Below are positions 13,397 to 19,839 of a stretch of 20,364 nucleotides of DNA, piece by piece. Made by a program: the position numbers and the translations under genes. Every line of letters begins with the position of its first letter. Within the stretch, counting starts at the first letter, position 1. This DNA is from an uncultured Oscillibacter sp. Lineage in GTDB: Bacteria > Bacillota > Clostridia > Oscillospirales > Oscillospiraceae. The stretch is taken from positions 1-20,364 of the forward strand of contig CAJFNE010000013.1 of assembly GCA_904393855.1 (NCBI GenBank), written 5' to 3'. The notes beneath the pieces were generated by a model that was not told the DNA's origin, did no database searches, and worked only from the letters and a program-made list of their open reading frames with translations.

Positions 13397-14689
13397 TCAG
13401 CGGCCCCAGGCGTATACGGTCCCCAGGGCCTCCGGCACGGAGGCCTCGTCCCACTGGTGGTCCGTATTCCGCATGTGCGCGCTGGTCACATTGAAATAGC
13501 GGTGGGCGGTCTGCTCCGAGACGGTCCCGTAGGTGGTGGGGTCGTCCCAGGTCACATCCACACAGTACCACTCCCCGTCCAGCCGCACCTGGTTCCAGGC
13601 GTGGTCGGCGGTACCGCTGTGGGCGGTGCCCTCCACGGTGATGCACTCGATGCCCAGCAGGTCCATGAACAGCTGAAAGGTCCTGGTATAGCCCAGGCAG
13701 ATGCCCACCCCGTCCACCAGGAAGCCGTAGGGGTTGTCGTTGTTGGGGTTCTCCTGGAAGTCCGGCAGCTGGCTGAGGGTGTTGGGGTCGTAGCGGCCGT
13801 GGGCCACCATCCAGTCGTGGACGGCCAGCTCCTGGTCATACGCCGAGCCGTCCGCCGGGACCACCCCGGCGATGACCTCCGCGCAGGCGTCCAGAATGGC
13901 CTGGTCCTCCGCCGCCAGGCCGCTCCAGTCCCCGGCGGACCAGGCGGAGAGCAGCCGGGCCTCGTCATAACGCCAGGGATCGTCCTGGGGCGCTTCGGGG
14001 GTGGGCGGTACAGCCGCTGCGGGGGGTTCCTCCGCCGCAGGGCCGGCCTCCGGCTGCTCCGCCGCGGCAGCGGGCGTCTCGGCCTCCTCCGCCGGGACCG
14101 CCTGTTCCGCAGCGGACGTCTCTGGTTCTCCCGCGGGGACTTCCTCTGGGGAAAGCGCCGCCTCTTCGCTGTCCTCCGGCGGAGGGTCGATGAAGCAGCG
14201 CTCGAAGGCCTCCTCCGCCGCCGTCACATCCTGGCAGGCCAGCAAGGCCACGTATTCGCCCCGGGATGCCACCGCTGCGTTTTCCAGCAGGGCCGCCTCC
14301 TCCGGAAGATACCCGGTGAAAGAGCCGGCGCGGTTTTCCAGATACGTCTCCAGCGTCTCCGCCGCCTGGCCGTCGGCGGCCTCCGTCAGGCGGAACACGG
14401 CGATCTCCTGGGCGGAGGTGCCGCCGGCGGCCAAAATCACGCCATCCGCCACATCCGCCTCCGTCAGGCCGTAGCTGACGGACAGATATGTCCCGTATAG
14501 GTTCTCCCCCGGCAGAAGCTCCGTCATCTCCGGCGGGGCGTCCTGGGAGGCCAGAATGGCCTCCGCCATCTGCCGGACGGTCCAGCCCGTGGTGTCGGTG
14601 GTGTCTGCCTCGCGCTCCGCCCCGCCGCAGCCGGTCAGCGCCGTAGCCAGGGTCGCGGTCAGGAACAGGGACAACAGCCGTTTTCTCAT
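13397..14689 (-). CDS. Lipoprotein with DUF4358-like and transglutaminase-like domains
   Basis: A 430-residue predicted cell-surface lipoprotein. The signal MRKRLLSLFLTATLATALTGC places the lipid Cys at 21. Residues about 30-160 look like a DUF4358 domain (SAQEIAVFRLTEA, then YLENRAGSFTGYLPEEAALLENAAV). Residues about 165-255 are a low-complexity Pro/Ala/Glu linker. Residues about 260-425 form a transglutaminase-like fold with a Cys-His-Asp triad: Cys331 (GVGICLGYTRTF), His363 (DHAWNQV) and Asp378 (CVDVTWDD). Such domains act as peptidases or crosslinkers on surface proteins or peptidoglycan. The ATG at 14689 has GAGAGGAG 8 bases upstream and starts a clean signal peptide; the ATG at 14797 does not. 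The fusion of two domains often found separately is notable. Substrate unknown. Confidence 0.88.
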   Translation of the reverse strand: MRKRLLSLFLTATLATALTGCGGAEREADTTDTTGWTVRQMAEAILASQDAPPEMTELLPGENLYGTYLSVSYGLTEADVADGVILAAGGTSAQEIAVFRLTEAADGQAAETLETYLENRAGSFTGYLPEEAALLENAAVASRGEYVALLACQDVTAAEEAFERCFIDPPPEDSEEAALSPEEVPAGEPETSAAEQAVPAEEAETPAAAAEQPEAGPAAEEPPAAAVPPTPEAPQDDPWRYDEARLLSAWSAGDWSGLAAEDQAILDACAEVIAGVVPADGSAYDQELAVHDWMVAHGRYDPNTLSQLPDFQENPNNDNPYGFLVDGVGICLGYTRTFQLFMDLLGIECITVEGTAHSGTADHAWNQVRLDGEWYCVDVTWDDPTTYGTVSEQTAHRYFNVTSAHMRNTDHQWDEASVPEALGTVYAWGR

Positions 14690-14833
14690 GGTGGGCACTC
14701 CTCTCATGTTGGGCCGCGCGTACAGGCGGGGATGCCGCTGACGGGGGGACCGGCGCGCTCGCGATCTCCGCCGTCTCCCGCACGCCCTTGTCTCCATGCC
14801 GATCCACGCGCGGACCGGGACCCCGCTTCGCCT

Positions 14834-15595
14834 TTACGCCTGCTCCGCCAAAAGGTCCTTGCAGGCGTTCAGGGCGTTGAACAGCCGGGGGATGCCCATG
14901 TAGGCGCTGGCGTGGACCAGGGCGCACACCACTTCCTCCCGGGTGCTGCCGGCCTGGAGAGCGCCGTACACGTGGCTCCTCACCTGCGTCTCCGCCCCGC
15001 CCAGGGAGGCCAGGATGATGACGGTCAGCAGCTCTCGCGTCTTCTGATCCAATCCGGCGCGGGTGTTGAAGTCCCCGAAGCCAAACTCCGTTAGGAAGCG
15101 GGGCACCGCCTCATCAAAGGGCTTCGGCAGCCAGGTGTAGCGGTCCCGGATCTCCGTGCCGTACACCGGGGCCTGGATGGCCAGGCCCTTTTCATAGCGA
15201 TCCTGGTCGGTGACGGTCCCCTGCTTGGGCAATGGCAGGGCGATGCCGTTTTGCTGGAACACCTCGTTCATGGCGGAGATGGCATTCAGCGTCCGGGGGA
15301 AGCCGATGAAGGGGGCGCACTGGTAGAGGACCTCCCGGATCTCCACCGGGGTGCAGCCCACGTTCAAACAGGCGGCCAGGTGGGCCTTCAGCTGGGGCAG
15401 GGCCTGGATGGTGGCGAGGACGGTGATGGTCACCAGCTCCCGCACCCGGTTGTCCAGGCTACCGGTATAGCACAGGTCCCCGAAGATATACCGCTGCAGG
15501 ATCTGCATGAACTCCCCGTCCGTGCCCTCGTCTCCGGCGGCGGGCATGCGGAATAACTCCTGTACCTTTTCCTCGGTTCTCTCCTTGCGATCCAT
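14834..15595 (-). CDS. Carboxymuconolactone decarboxylase family protein, tandem domains
   Basis: A 253-residue cytoplasmic protein with two carboxymuconolactone decarboxylase (CMD/AhpD-like) helical domains. The first is about residues 45-115 (RELVTITVLATIQALPQLKAHLAACLNVGCTPVEIREVL) and the second about 165-240 (RELLTVIILASLGGAETQVRSHVYGALQAGSTREEV). Neither carries the CxxC of AhpD peroxidases, so a disulfide peroxidase role is unlikely. Related genes usually sit next to a cupin and a MerR regulator, as here. AGAAGGAG lies 8 bases before the ATG at 15595; ATGs at 15619 and 15658 are less well placed. Its role may be a decarboxylase/isomerase or stress-related; I cannot tell. The cupin partner just upstream appears broken. 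Confidence 0.88.
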   Translation of the reverse strand: MDRKERTEEKVQELFRMPAAGDEGTDGEFMQILQRYIFGDLCYTGSLDNRVRELVTITVLATIQALPQLKAHLAACLNVGCTPVEIREVLYQCAPFIGFPRTLNAISAMNEVFQQNGIALPLPKQGTVTDQDRYEKGLAIQAPVYGTEIRDRYTWLPKPFDEAVPRFLTEFGFGDFNTRAGLDQKTRELLTVIILASLGGAETQVRSHVYGALQAGSTREEVVCALVHASAYMGIPRLFNALNACKDLLAEQA

Positions 15596-15704
15596 GATGA
15601 ACACTCCTTCTTTTGACATGACGTCCATATTGAAACAAAAGAGAATTGCCGTCCCCACCGCCCTCCCAAAACGGGCGGCGGGGCGCTAGGCGGCCATCCG
15701 GCGC

Positions 15705-15935
15705 TCAGTCCAGCTTGCCGCAGTCCGCGTCGCTGACCGGCTCCAACCACTCGTTGGACGTGCCCTCTCCGGGGACCTCCACGGCCAGATGGGCAAACCA
15801 GCTGCCCCTGGCCGCGCCGCGCCAGTGCTTTACCTCCGGGGGAATGTTCCCCACATCGCCGGCGCGGAGCTCCCGGGCGGGCTTGCCCCACTCCTGATAC
15901 CAGCCCCGACCGGCGGTGACCAAATGGTGATGGAA
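15705..15935 (-). pseudogene. Cupin domain remnant, 5'-truncated and degraded
   Basis: The minus strand encodes about 77 residues clearly matching the C-terminal half of the cupin partners of CMD proteins: LVTAGRGWYQEWGKPAREL, GDVGNIPPEVKHW, SWFAHLAVEVPGEGTSNEWLEPVSD. The N-terminal half with its start is absent; the frame is open only back to the MerR stop at 15993 and holds nothing cupin-like before FHHH (15935-15924). Conserved positions look damaged: the family's HWHGA reads HWRGA and the usual acidic residue before SWF is Gly. A TTG at 15923 could start a 72-residue peptide, but no complete beta barrel would result. I therefore call it a decaying pseudogene. Confidence 0.7.
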
Positions 15936-15992
15936 TGGGGCCGTACTGTGCCCGGACCGCTCCGAAAAGAGGCGCGGGCCGTTGGAATGGCG

Positions 15993-16355
15993 TCACTCCC
16001 TGGGCGGCCCCTGCTTTTTCCGCAGCTCGTGCCGCAGATAGTCCAGCCGCTCCAGCTGACGCTCCCGGAAGTGGATCTCATCCAGGGCGGCGGACCGCTT
16101 CCGATCCAGCATCCGCAGCCGGGCCTGATCGGAATTCTCCCGCTCCAGCAGCAGCCGCATATAGGTCTCCACCTCCTCCGAGGTGAAGCCGATGTCGTGA
16201 AGGGTCATGATGGTGCTCAGCCGCTCCAGGTCCGTGTCGTCGTACTGCCAGGCTCCCATAACGTCCTTTACCGCGCCGCACAGGCCCCAGCTCTCATACT
16301 CCCGCAGGATCTTCATGGGGATTTGGTACCGCTCGCTGGCCTCTTGGATGGTCAT
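15993..16355 (-). CDS. MerR family transcriptional regulator
   Basis: A 120-residue regulator. The N-terminal winged helix reads MTIQEASERYQIPMKILREYESWGL with the typical Tyr/Trp-Gly-Leu, then DDTDLERLSTIMTLHDIGFTSEEVETYM. A C-terminal coiled coil (about 75-115, RLRMLDRKRSAALDEIHFRERQLERLDYLRHEL) gives the dimer. There is no effector domain and no Cys cluster, so it is not a metal sensor of the MerR/CueR kind. GGAAG lies 7 bases before the ATG. It has its own promoter (16404-16432). It lies upstream of the cupin remnant and CMD gene, which it likely regulates. Confidence 0.9.
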   Translation of the reverse strand: MTIQEASERYQIPMKILREYESWGLCGAVKDVMGAWQYDDTDLERLSTIMTLHDIGFTSEEVETYMRLLLERENSDQARLRMLDRKRSAALDEIHFRERQLERLDYLRHELRKKQGPPRE

Positions 16356-16375
16356 GCTGTCACTTCCAGAATCAA

Positions 16376-16406
16376 AATGTAGGCATCCGCTTGGGATGCC
16401 TACATT
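16376..16406 (-). terminator. Hairpin with T-tail: terminator of the LysR gene, overlapping the MerR promoter
   Basis: A perfect 13-bp inverted repeat, AATGTAGGCATCC-N5-GGATGCCTACATT, is followed on the minus strand by TTGATTCT. It lies 53 bp past the LysR stop. Its upstream arm overlaps the -10 of the MerR promoter, so RNA started there would lack the full stem and escape termination. It could alternatively serve as an operator. Confidence 0.65.
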
Positions 16407-16432
16407 GTAGAATCAAATCACAAAAATGTAAA
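16404..16432 (-). promoter_or_regulatory. Sigma-A-type promoter of the MerR gene
   Basis: Minus strand TTTACA (16432-16427), a 17-bp A+T-rich spacer and TACAAT (16409-16404), each five of six consensus bases. The predicted start near 16397 leaves about 40 bases to the ATG at 16355. The 17-bp spacer is normal, unlike the 19-20 bp spacers of classical MerR-activated promoters. Confidence 0.68.
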
Positions 16433-16459
16433 ATACCTGTGTTGTATACTAAAAAATGC

Positions 16460-17326
16460 TTAAACCACATGCTTAATGTACTGCAGGAACTGCTCCGCCG
16501 CCGGGGAAAAGACCTGATCCTTCTTCCACACCAGGACCGTCCCCGCCTCCAGCGGCGGGGAGAGGGGCAGGAACCGGAGCCCCTCATAGGCGCAGTGGAG
16601 ACGCAGCGTCACGAACACCCCCATCCCCTGCCGGGCCATCATGGCCGTGTTATAGGGCAGATTTCCCTGGGCGGCGGTCTCAATTTCTCCGGCGTAAGGG
16701 CCCATCCACTGGGCAAAGAGCTGCTGTACCAGCTCGCGTCCGGTGAGAAGCAGCGGCGTTCCCGCCAGATCCTCCGGCGTGAGGGCCTCTTGGGAGGCCA
16801 GAGGGTGTCCCTCGCTGACCAGCGCCCCCCACTCCTCCTTCACGGGGAGTCGGAGGAACTCATATTTGCTGATGTCCACCGGCTCCAGCAGCAATCCGAA
16901 ATCCAGGAGCCCCCGTTCGATTCGCTCCTTGATATTGTCGGCGTTGCCGCTGTACATCTGGTATCGGATCAGCGGATGCTCCCGCCGGAAAGCGGCCAGA
17001 TGCTCCGCCAGGAAGGACATGGCGCGCAGCTCCCCGCTGCCGAGGAAGATCTCGCCGGTGAGCGCGCCCTCCTGCCGCTGGAACTCCCGCTCCGTTTTCT
17101 CCGCCAGATCCACGATCTCCTGGGCCCGGCGGCGCAGCAGCACGCCGTCGTCTGTCAGGACGATGCGGTACTTGCCCCGGCGGAACAGCTTCACGCCCAG
17201 CTCCTCCTCCAGCTGCATCATCTGCCGGGACAGCGTGGGCTGGGTCACATGCAGCAGCGCCGCCGCCCGGGTGATATTCTCCTCCCTGGCCACCACCAGA
17301 AAGTATCGCAGAACCCGCAGTTCCAT
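16460..17326 (-). CDS. LysR family transcriptional regulator
   Basis: A 288-residue LysR-type regulator. The N-terminal winged helix is MELRVLRYFLVVAREENITRAAALLHVTQPTLSRQMMQLEEELGVKLF, followed by a linker helix and a two-lobed effector domain (about 90-285, beginning GEIFLGSGELRAMSFLAEHL). The ATG at 17326 is chosen because AAGGAG lies upstream and the family consensus starts there; an in-frame GTG at 17350 falls within the predicted -10. It is transcribed divergently from the permease gene at 17644, the usual arrangement for a LysR activator and its target. Its effector is unknown, possibly the permease substrate. Confidence 0.95.
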   Translation of the reverse strand: MELRVLRYFLVVAREENITRAAALLHVTQPTLSRQMMQLEEELGVKLFRRGKYRIVLTDDGVLLRRRAQEIVDLAEKTEREFQRQEGALTGEIFLGSGELRAMSFLAEHLAAFRREHPLIRYQMYSGNADNIKERIERGLLDFGLLLEPVDISKYEFLRLPVKEEWGALVSEGHPLASQEALTPEDLAGTPLLLTGRELVQQLFAQWMGPYAGEIETAAQGNLPYNTAMMARQGMGVFVTLRLHCAYEGLRFLPLSPPLEAGTVLVWKKDQVFSPAAEQFLQYIKHVV

Positions 17327-17348
17327 GGACTTCACGCTCCTTGACCTC

Positions 17349-17378
17349 ACTATAGCACGGGCGGGGGCCCGGGCGCAA
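17349..17378 (-). promoter_or_regulatory. Candidate promoter of the LysR gene
   Basis: Minus strand TTGCGC (17378-17373), an 18-bp very G+C-rich spacer and TATAGT (17354-17349). The predicted start near 17342 lies just before the ATG at 17326. Confidence 0.5.
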
Positions 17379-17385
17379 CGGAAAA

Positions 17386-17400
17386 ATGCCTGTTTTGCAT
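17386..17400. promoter_or_regulatory. T-N11-A box in the divergent LysR/permease intergenic region
   Basis: ATGC-N7-GCAT (ATGCCTGTTTTGCAT) contains the T-N11-A pattern of LysR binding sites with symmetric arms. It lies next to the -35 of the LysR promoter and about 80 bp upstream of the permease -35. The rest of 17327-17476 shows only one further short inverted repeat, GCGGCC-N5-GGCCGC at 17407-17423. Confidence 0.5.
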
Positions 17401-17476
17401 CATAGCGCGGCCCGGCAGGCCGCTCCCGTATGTTTCGGCGAATTTCACAGAGATATTCCGCTTTCTGGTATTTTAC

Positions 17477-17505
17477 TTGCCAAATTTTAGACGATCCAGT
17501 ATAAT
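17477..17505 (+). promoter_or_regulatory. Strong promoter of the permease/kinase operon
   Basis: TTGCCA (17477-17482), a 17-bp spacer and a perfect TATAAT (17500-17505) lie in a locally A+T-rich stretch. The predicted start near 17512 gives a leader of about 130 bases before the permease start. Confidence 0.8.
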
Positions 17506-17511
17506 AAAAAT

Positions 17512-17643
17512 GTTGACATGGAGACAGGCGGTTCCTCCCGAAAAAGCTCGGGACCCCATCCCGCCGCCCTGGAAAAGCGTCCGGCGGCCATTTTGGAGGG
17601 GGAGGCTTGCCGGAACAAAATTGACAGAAAAAGGGGAATGTGT
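17512..17643 (+). other. Long leader of the permease gene with two hairpins
   Basis: The untranslated leader contains TCCCGA-N6-TCGGGA (17536-17553) and CCGCCG-N15-CGGCGG (17561-17587), the latter followed by CCATTTTGG, loosely like an attenuator. I recognise no known riboswitch class. An ATG at 17518 is in frame with the permease but has no ribosome site and would add a non-membrane, unconserved-looking extension. Confidence 0.35.
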
Positions 17644-18990
17644 GTGATTGCTCAAGTTGTAGCTGTGGGAATTTTCCTGGTGATGTTTGCCCTCATTGTC
17701 ATGGAGAAGTTCCCACGGCATCTGGTGACACTGGTGTGCGGAGGGCTGACCCTGGTTGTGGTATTCGGCGTTTGCATGCACAGCGGGGCAGCGGCGTGGG
17801 AGGCGCTGAGCCTGTACAGCATCGCGGAGCCCTCTTTCTGGATGAGCCACGGCGGCGGCTCCGCCTCCACAGGGATCAACTGGGAGACGATTTTCTTCAT
17901 CTGCGGTATGATGATCATGGTGGAGGGCATGGCGGACAGCGGCTTCTTCCACTGGCTGTGCATGTCCATCGCCCGCCTGGTGCATTACAGGACCGTCCCC
18001 ATTTTTATCGCGTTCATGCTGATGTCCGCGGGACTGTCCATGTTCATTGACAGCATCACCGTGATCCTGTTCCTGGCGGCCGTAACGGTGGAGCTGGGCC
18101 AGCTTCTGCGGTTCAACCCGGTGCCCATGATCCTGACGGAGATCTTCTGCGCGAACCTGGGCGGCTCGGCGACCATGAGCGGAGACCCGCCCAATATCAT
18201 CATCGGCACCTCCCTGGGGCTCTCCTTTGGGGACTTCATCGTCAACACCGGCGTCATCGCCCTGGTGTCCATGATCGTGATTGTGCCGGTTTTCTATCTC
18301 TGCTTCCGGAAGTCCCTGGCCCAGACGGACGCCCGGCAGATGGCGGAGTATCCCGATCCGGCGGCGGCGATCGTCAGCAAGCGGGGGTTCGCCATCAGCT
18401 GGATCATCTTCCTCTGTGCGGTGGTGCTGCTGGTCACCCACGCGCAGACGGGCCTGACGGTCTCCTGCATCGGCGTGCTGATCGCCGTGGTCACGCTGCT
18501 GGCGGCGGGGAAGCACGCCCCCGCCATGCTGCGGCGGGTGGATTGGAGCACGCTGCTGTTCTTCATCGGGCTCTTCGTCGTCATCAGCGGCCTGGAACAG
18601 ACGGGCGTGCTGGAGCTGCTGGCCGGCGTCATCGGCACGGTGAGCGGCGGCAACGCCCTGGTCATGGTGGCGATCGTCATTTGGGGCTCCGCCATTGCCA
18701 GCGCTTTCATTGACAACATTCCTTTTGCCGCCACTATGATCCCCGTGATCCGCAGCCTGGCCGCCACTCAGGGCGTCCCTCTGGACGTGCTGGCCTGGAC
18801 CCTGGCCATGGGCACGGACATCGGCGGCAACGCCACCCCCATCGGCGCGTCGGCCAATGTGGTGGGTACCGCCATCGCCGCCAAGAGCGGCCACCCCATC
18901 AGCTGGGGGACATACTGCAAGGTCATGGCGCCGGCCACGGTGCTGGTGGTGGCGATCTCCATGGTGATCATCTTTGTGCGCTATTTTTAA
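17644..18990 (+). CDS. ArsB/NhaD (SLC13/CitMHS-like) family ion or anion permease
   Basis: A 448-residue integral membrane protein with about 11-12 hydrophobic segments. Family landmarks are INWETIFFICGMMIMV, the first re-entrant motif GGSATMSGDPPNIIIGTSLG, FIDNIPFAATMIPVI, and the second re-entrant motif GTDIGGNATPIGASANVVGTA. Relatives move Na+/H+ (NhaD), arsenite (ArsB) or di- and tricarboxylates, so the substrate is open. I use the GTG at 17644, 7 bases after GGGG; an ATG at 17638 is only one base from it. It is divergent from the LysR gene and 21 bp upstream of the kinase-like gene, with which it surely forms an operon. Confidence 0.9.
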   Translation: MIAQVVAVGIFLVMFALIVMEKFPRHLVTLVCGGLTLVVVFGVCMHSGAAAWEALSLYSIAEPSFWMSHGGGSASTGINWETIFFICGMMIMVEGMADSGFFHWLCMSIARLVHYRTVPIFIAFMLMSAGLSMFIDSITVILFLAAVTVELGQLLRFNPVPMILTEIFCANLGGSATMSGDPPNIIIGTSLGLSFGDFIVNTGVIALVSMIVIVPVFYLCFRKSLAQTDARQMAEYPDPAAAIVSKRGFAISWIIFLCAVVLLVTHAQTGLTVSCIGVLIAVVTLLAAGKHAPAMLRRVDWSTLLFFIGLFVVISGLEQTGVLELLAGVIGTVSGGNALVMVAIVIWGSAIASAFIDNIPFAATMIPVIRSLAATQGVPLDVLAWTLAMGTDIGGNATPIGASANVVGTAIAAKSGHPISWGTYCKVMAPATVLVVAISMVIIFVRYF

Positions 18991-19011
18991 CGGAGAAAAG
19001 GAGGAGAGGAC

Positions 19012-19623
19012 ATGTCGAAGCAGCAACTGATTGCAATTGGCCGTGAATCCGGCAGCGGCGGCTACGAGATTGCCCGCCAGCTGGCAAAACGGCTGAATCT
19101 GCCCCTGTATGACAAGAACCTCCTGGAGAAGATTGCGGAGGAGAAGAACGGCGACGCGGACCTCCTGCGAAAATTTGACGAGAAGCCCAAGATCATCGGC
19201 GTCCACCGGGTAGTGGACGGGCTGAGCAACGCGCCGGGGGATCAGATCGCCCAGATGCAGTTCGACTATCTGCTGACCCGGGCGAGGGCGGGCGAGTCCT
19301 TCGTGGTGCTGGGCCGCTGCGCGGACGAGATTCTGAAAGGCTTCCCGGGCCTGGTCAGCGTCTTTGTCCTGGCGGACGAATCGTTTAAGCTGACGCGCAT
19401 CATGGCCCAAAACAACGTCTCCCAGCGGGAGGCACTGGCCCTGATGGCCAAAACGGACCGCCAGCGCAGGGCCTATCACAACCAGCACTGCAAGGGGCAG
19501 TGGGGCGAGGCGGGGACCTACGATCTCACCATCAACAGCGCCCGGCTGGGGATCGAGGGAACCGTGGAGCTGCTGGAGCACTACATCCACGCCCGTTCGG
19601 AACAAAGCCGGGAGCTCTCGTAA
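19012..19623 (+). CDS. Cytidylate kinase-like family protein
   Basis: A 203-residue protein of the cytidylate-kinase-like family (Cytidylate_kin_2). The P-loop GRESGSGG is at 10-17, followed by EIARQLAKRLNLPLYDKNLLEKIAEE, the typical nucleotide-kinase start. GRCADEIL and VFVLADESFKLTRIM lie in the middle, and TDRQRRAYHNQHCKGQWGEAGTYDLTINSARLG near the C-terminus. It lacks the full CMP-binding domain of housekeeping Cmk and often occurs beside transporters in gut Firmicutes. The true substrate is unknown. GGAGGAGAGG lies just before the ATG. It is the second gene of the permease operon and is followed by a strong terminator. Confidence 0.9.
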   Translation: MSKQQLIAIGRESGSGGYEIARQLAKRLNLPLYDKNLLEKIAEEKNGDADLLRKFDEKPKIIGVHRVVDGLSNAPGDQIAQMQFDYLLTRARAGESFVVLGRCADEILKGFPGLVSVFVLADESFKLTRIMAQNNVSQREALALMAKTDRQRRAYHNQHCKGQWGEAGTYDLTINSARLGIEGTVELLEHYIHARSEQSRELS

Positions 19624-19639
19624 TTGCGGAACCGGACAC

Positions 19640-19705
19640 ATGCACAGCGCACTGTCACCGGCGGGGATTCCCCCCCTGCCCAGCGGAGGCGCTGTGCATT
19701 TTTTT
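19640..19705 (+). terminator. Rho-independent terminator of the permease/kinase operon
   Basis: Perfect 11-bp arms ATGCACAGCGC (19640-19650) and GCGCTGTGCAT (19689-19699) lead into seven T residues (19699-19705). The 38-base loop can itself fold through GGCGGGG and CCCCCCCTGCC. Confidence 0.85.
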
Positions 19706-19745
19706 GCCGCCCGTCCATGGGCGCGGTTCCCACGCCGGAACGGAG

Positions 19746-19789
19746 GACCCGCGGCAGGAGAGACGCTGCCGCCTCGCCTGCCGCGGGTC
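19746..19789. repeat. Inverted repeat in the convergent intergenic region
   Basis: Perfect 13-bp arms GACCCGCGGCAGG (19746-19758) and CCTGCCGCGGGTC (19777-19789) flank an 18-base loop. No T-run follows on either strand, so the role is not clear. Confidence 0.5.
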
Positions 19790-19791
19790 AT

Positions 19792-19825
19792 ACGGGCCCT
19801 CCGCCGTTTTCGGCGGAGGGCCCGT
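19792..19825. terminator. 15-bp hairpin between convergent operons
   Basis: Perfect arms ACGGGCCCTCCGCCG (19792-19806) and CGGCGGAGGGCCCGT (19811-19825) with a TTTT loop lie 14 bp past the deoC stop. On plus it is followed by GTTTCAC, on minus by no T-run, so it may be a weak back-up terminator or a 3' RNA-end stabiliser for deoC. Confidence 0.5.
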
Positions 19826-19839
19826 GTTTCACTCTTGCC

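Noticed and set aside
14834..15595. AhpD-type alkylhydroperoxidase
   Set aside because: Neither domain shows the CxxC redox pair, so I kept the broader carboxymuconolactone decarboxylase family call.
17512..17643. Known riboswitch or T-box in the permease leader
   Set aside because: I could not recognise conserved core sequences of any class I know.
17473..19791. Long open frame on the minus strand opposite the permease and kinase-like genes
   Set aside because: Low-complexity His/Asp/Gly-rich product, antisense to well-supported coding genes that have ribosome sites and a promoter.
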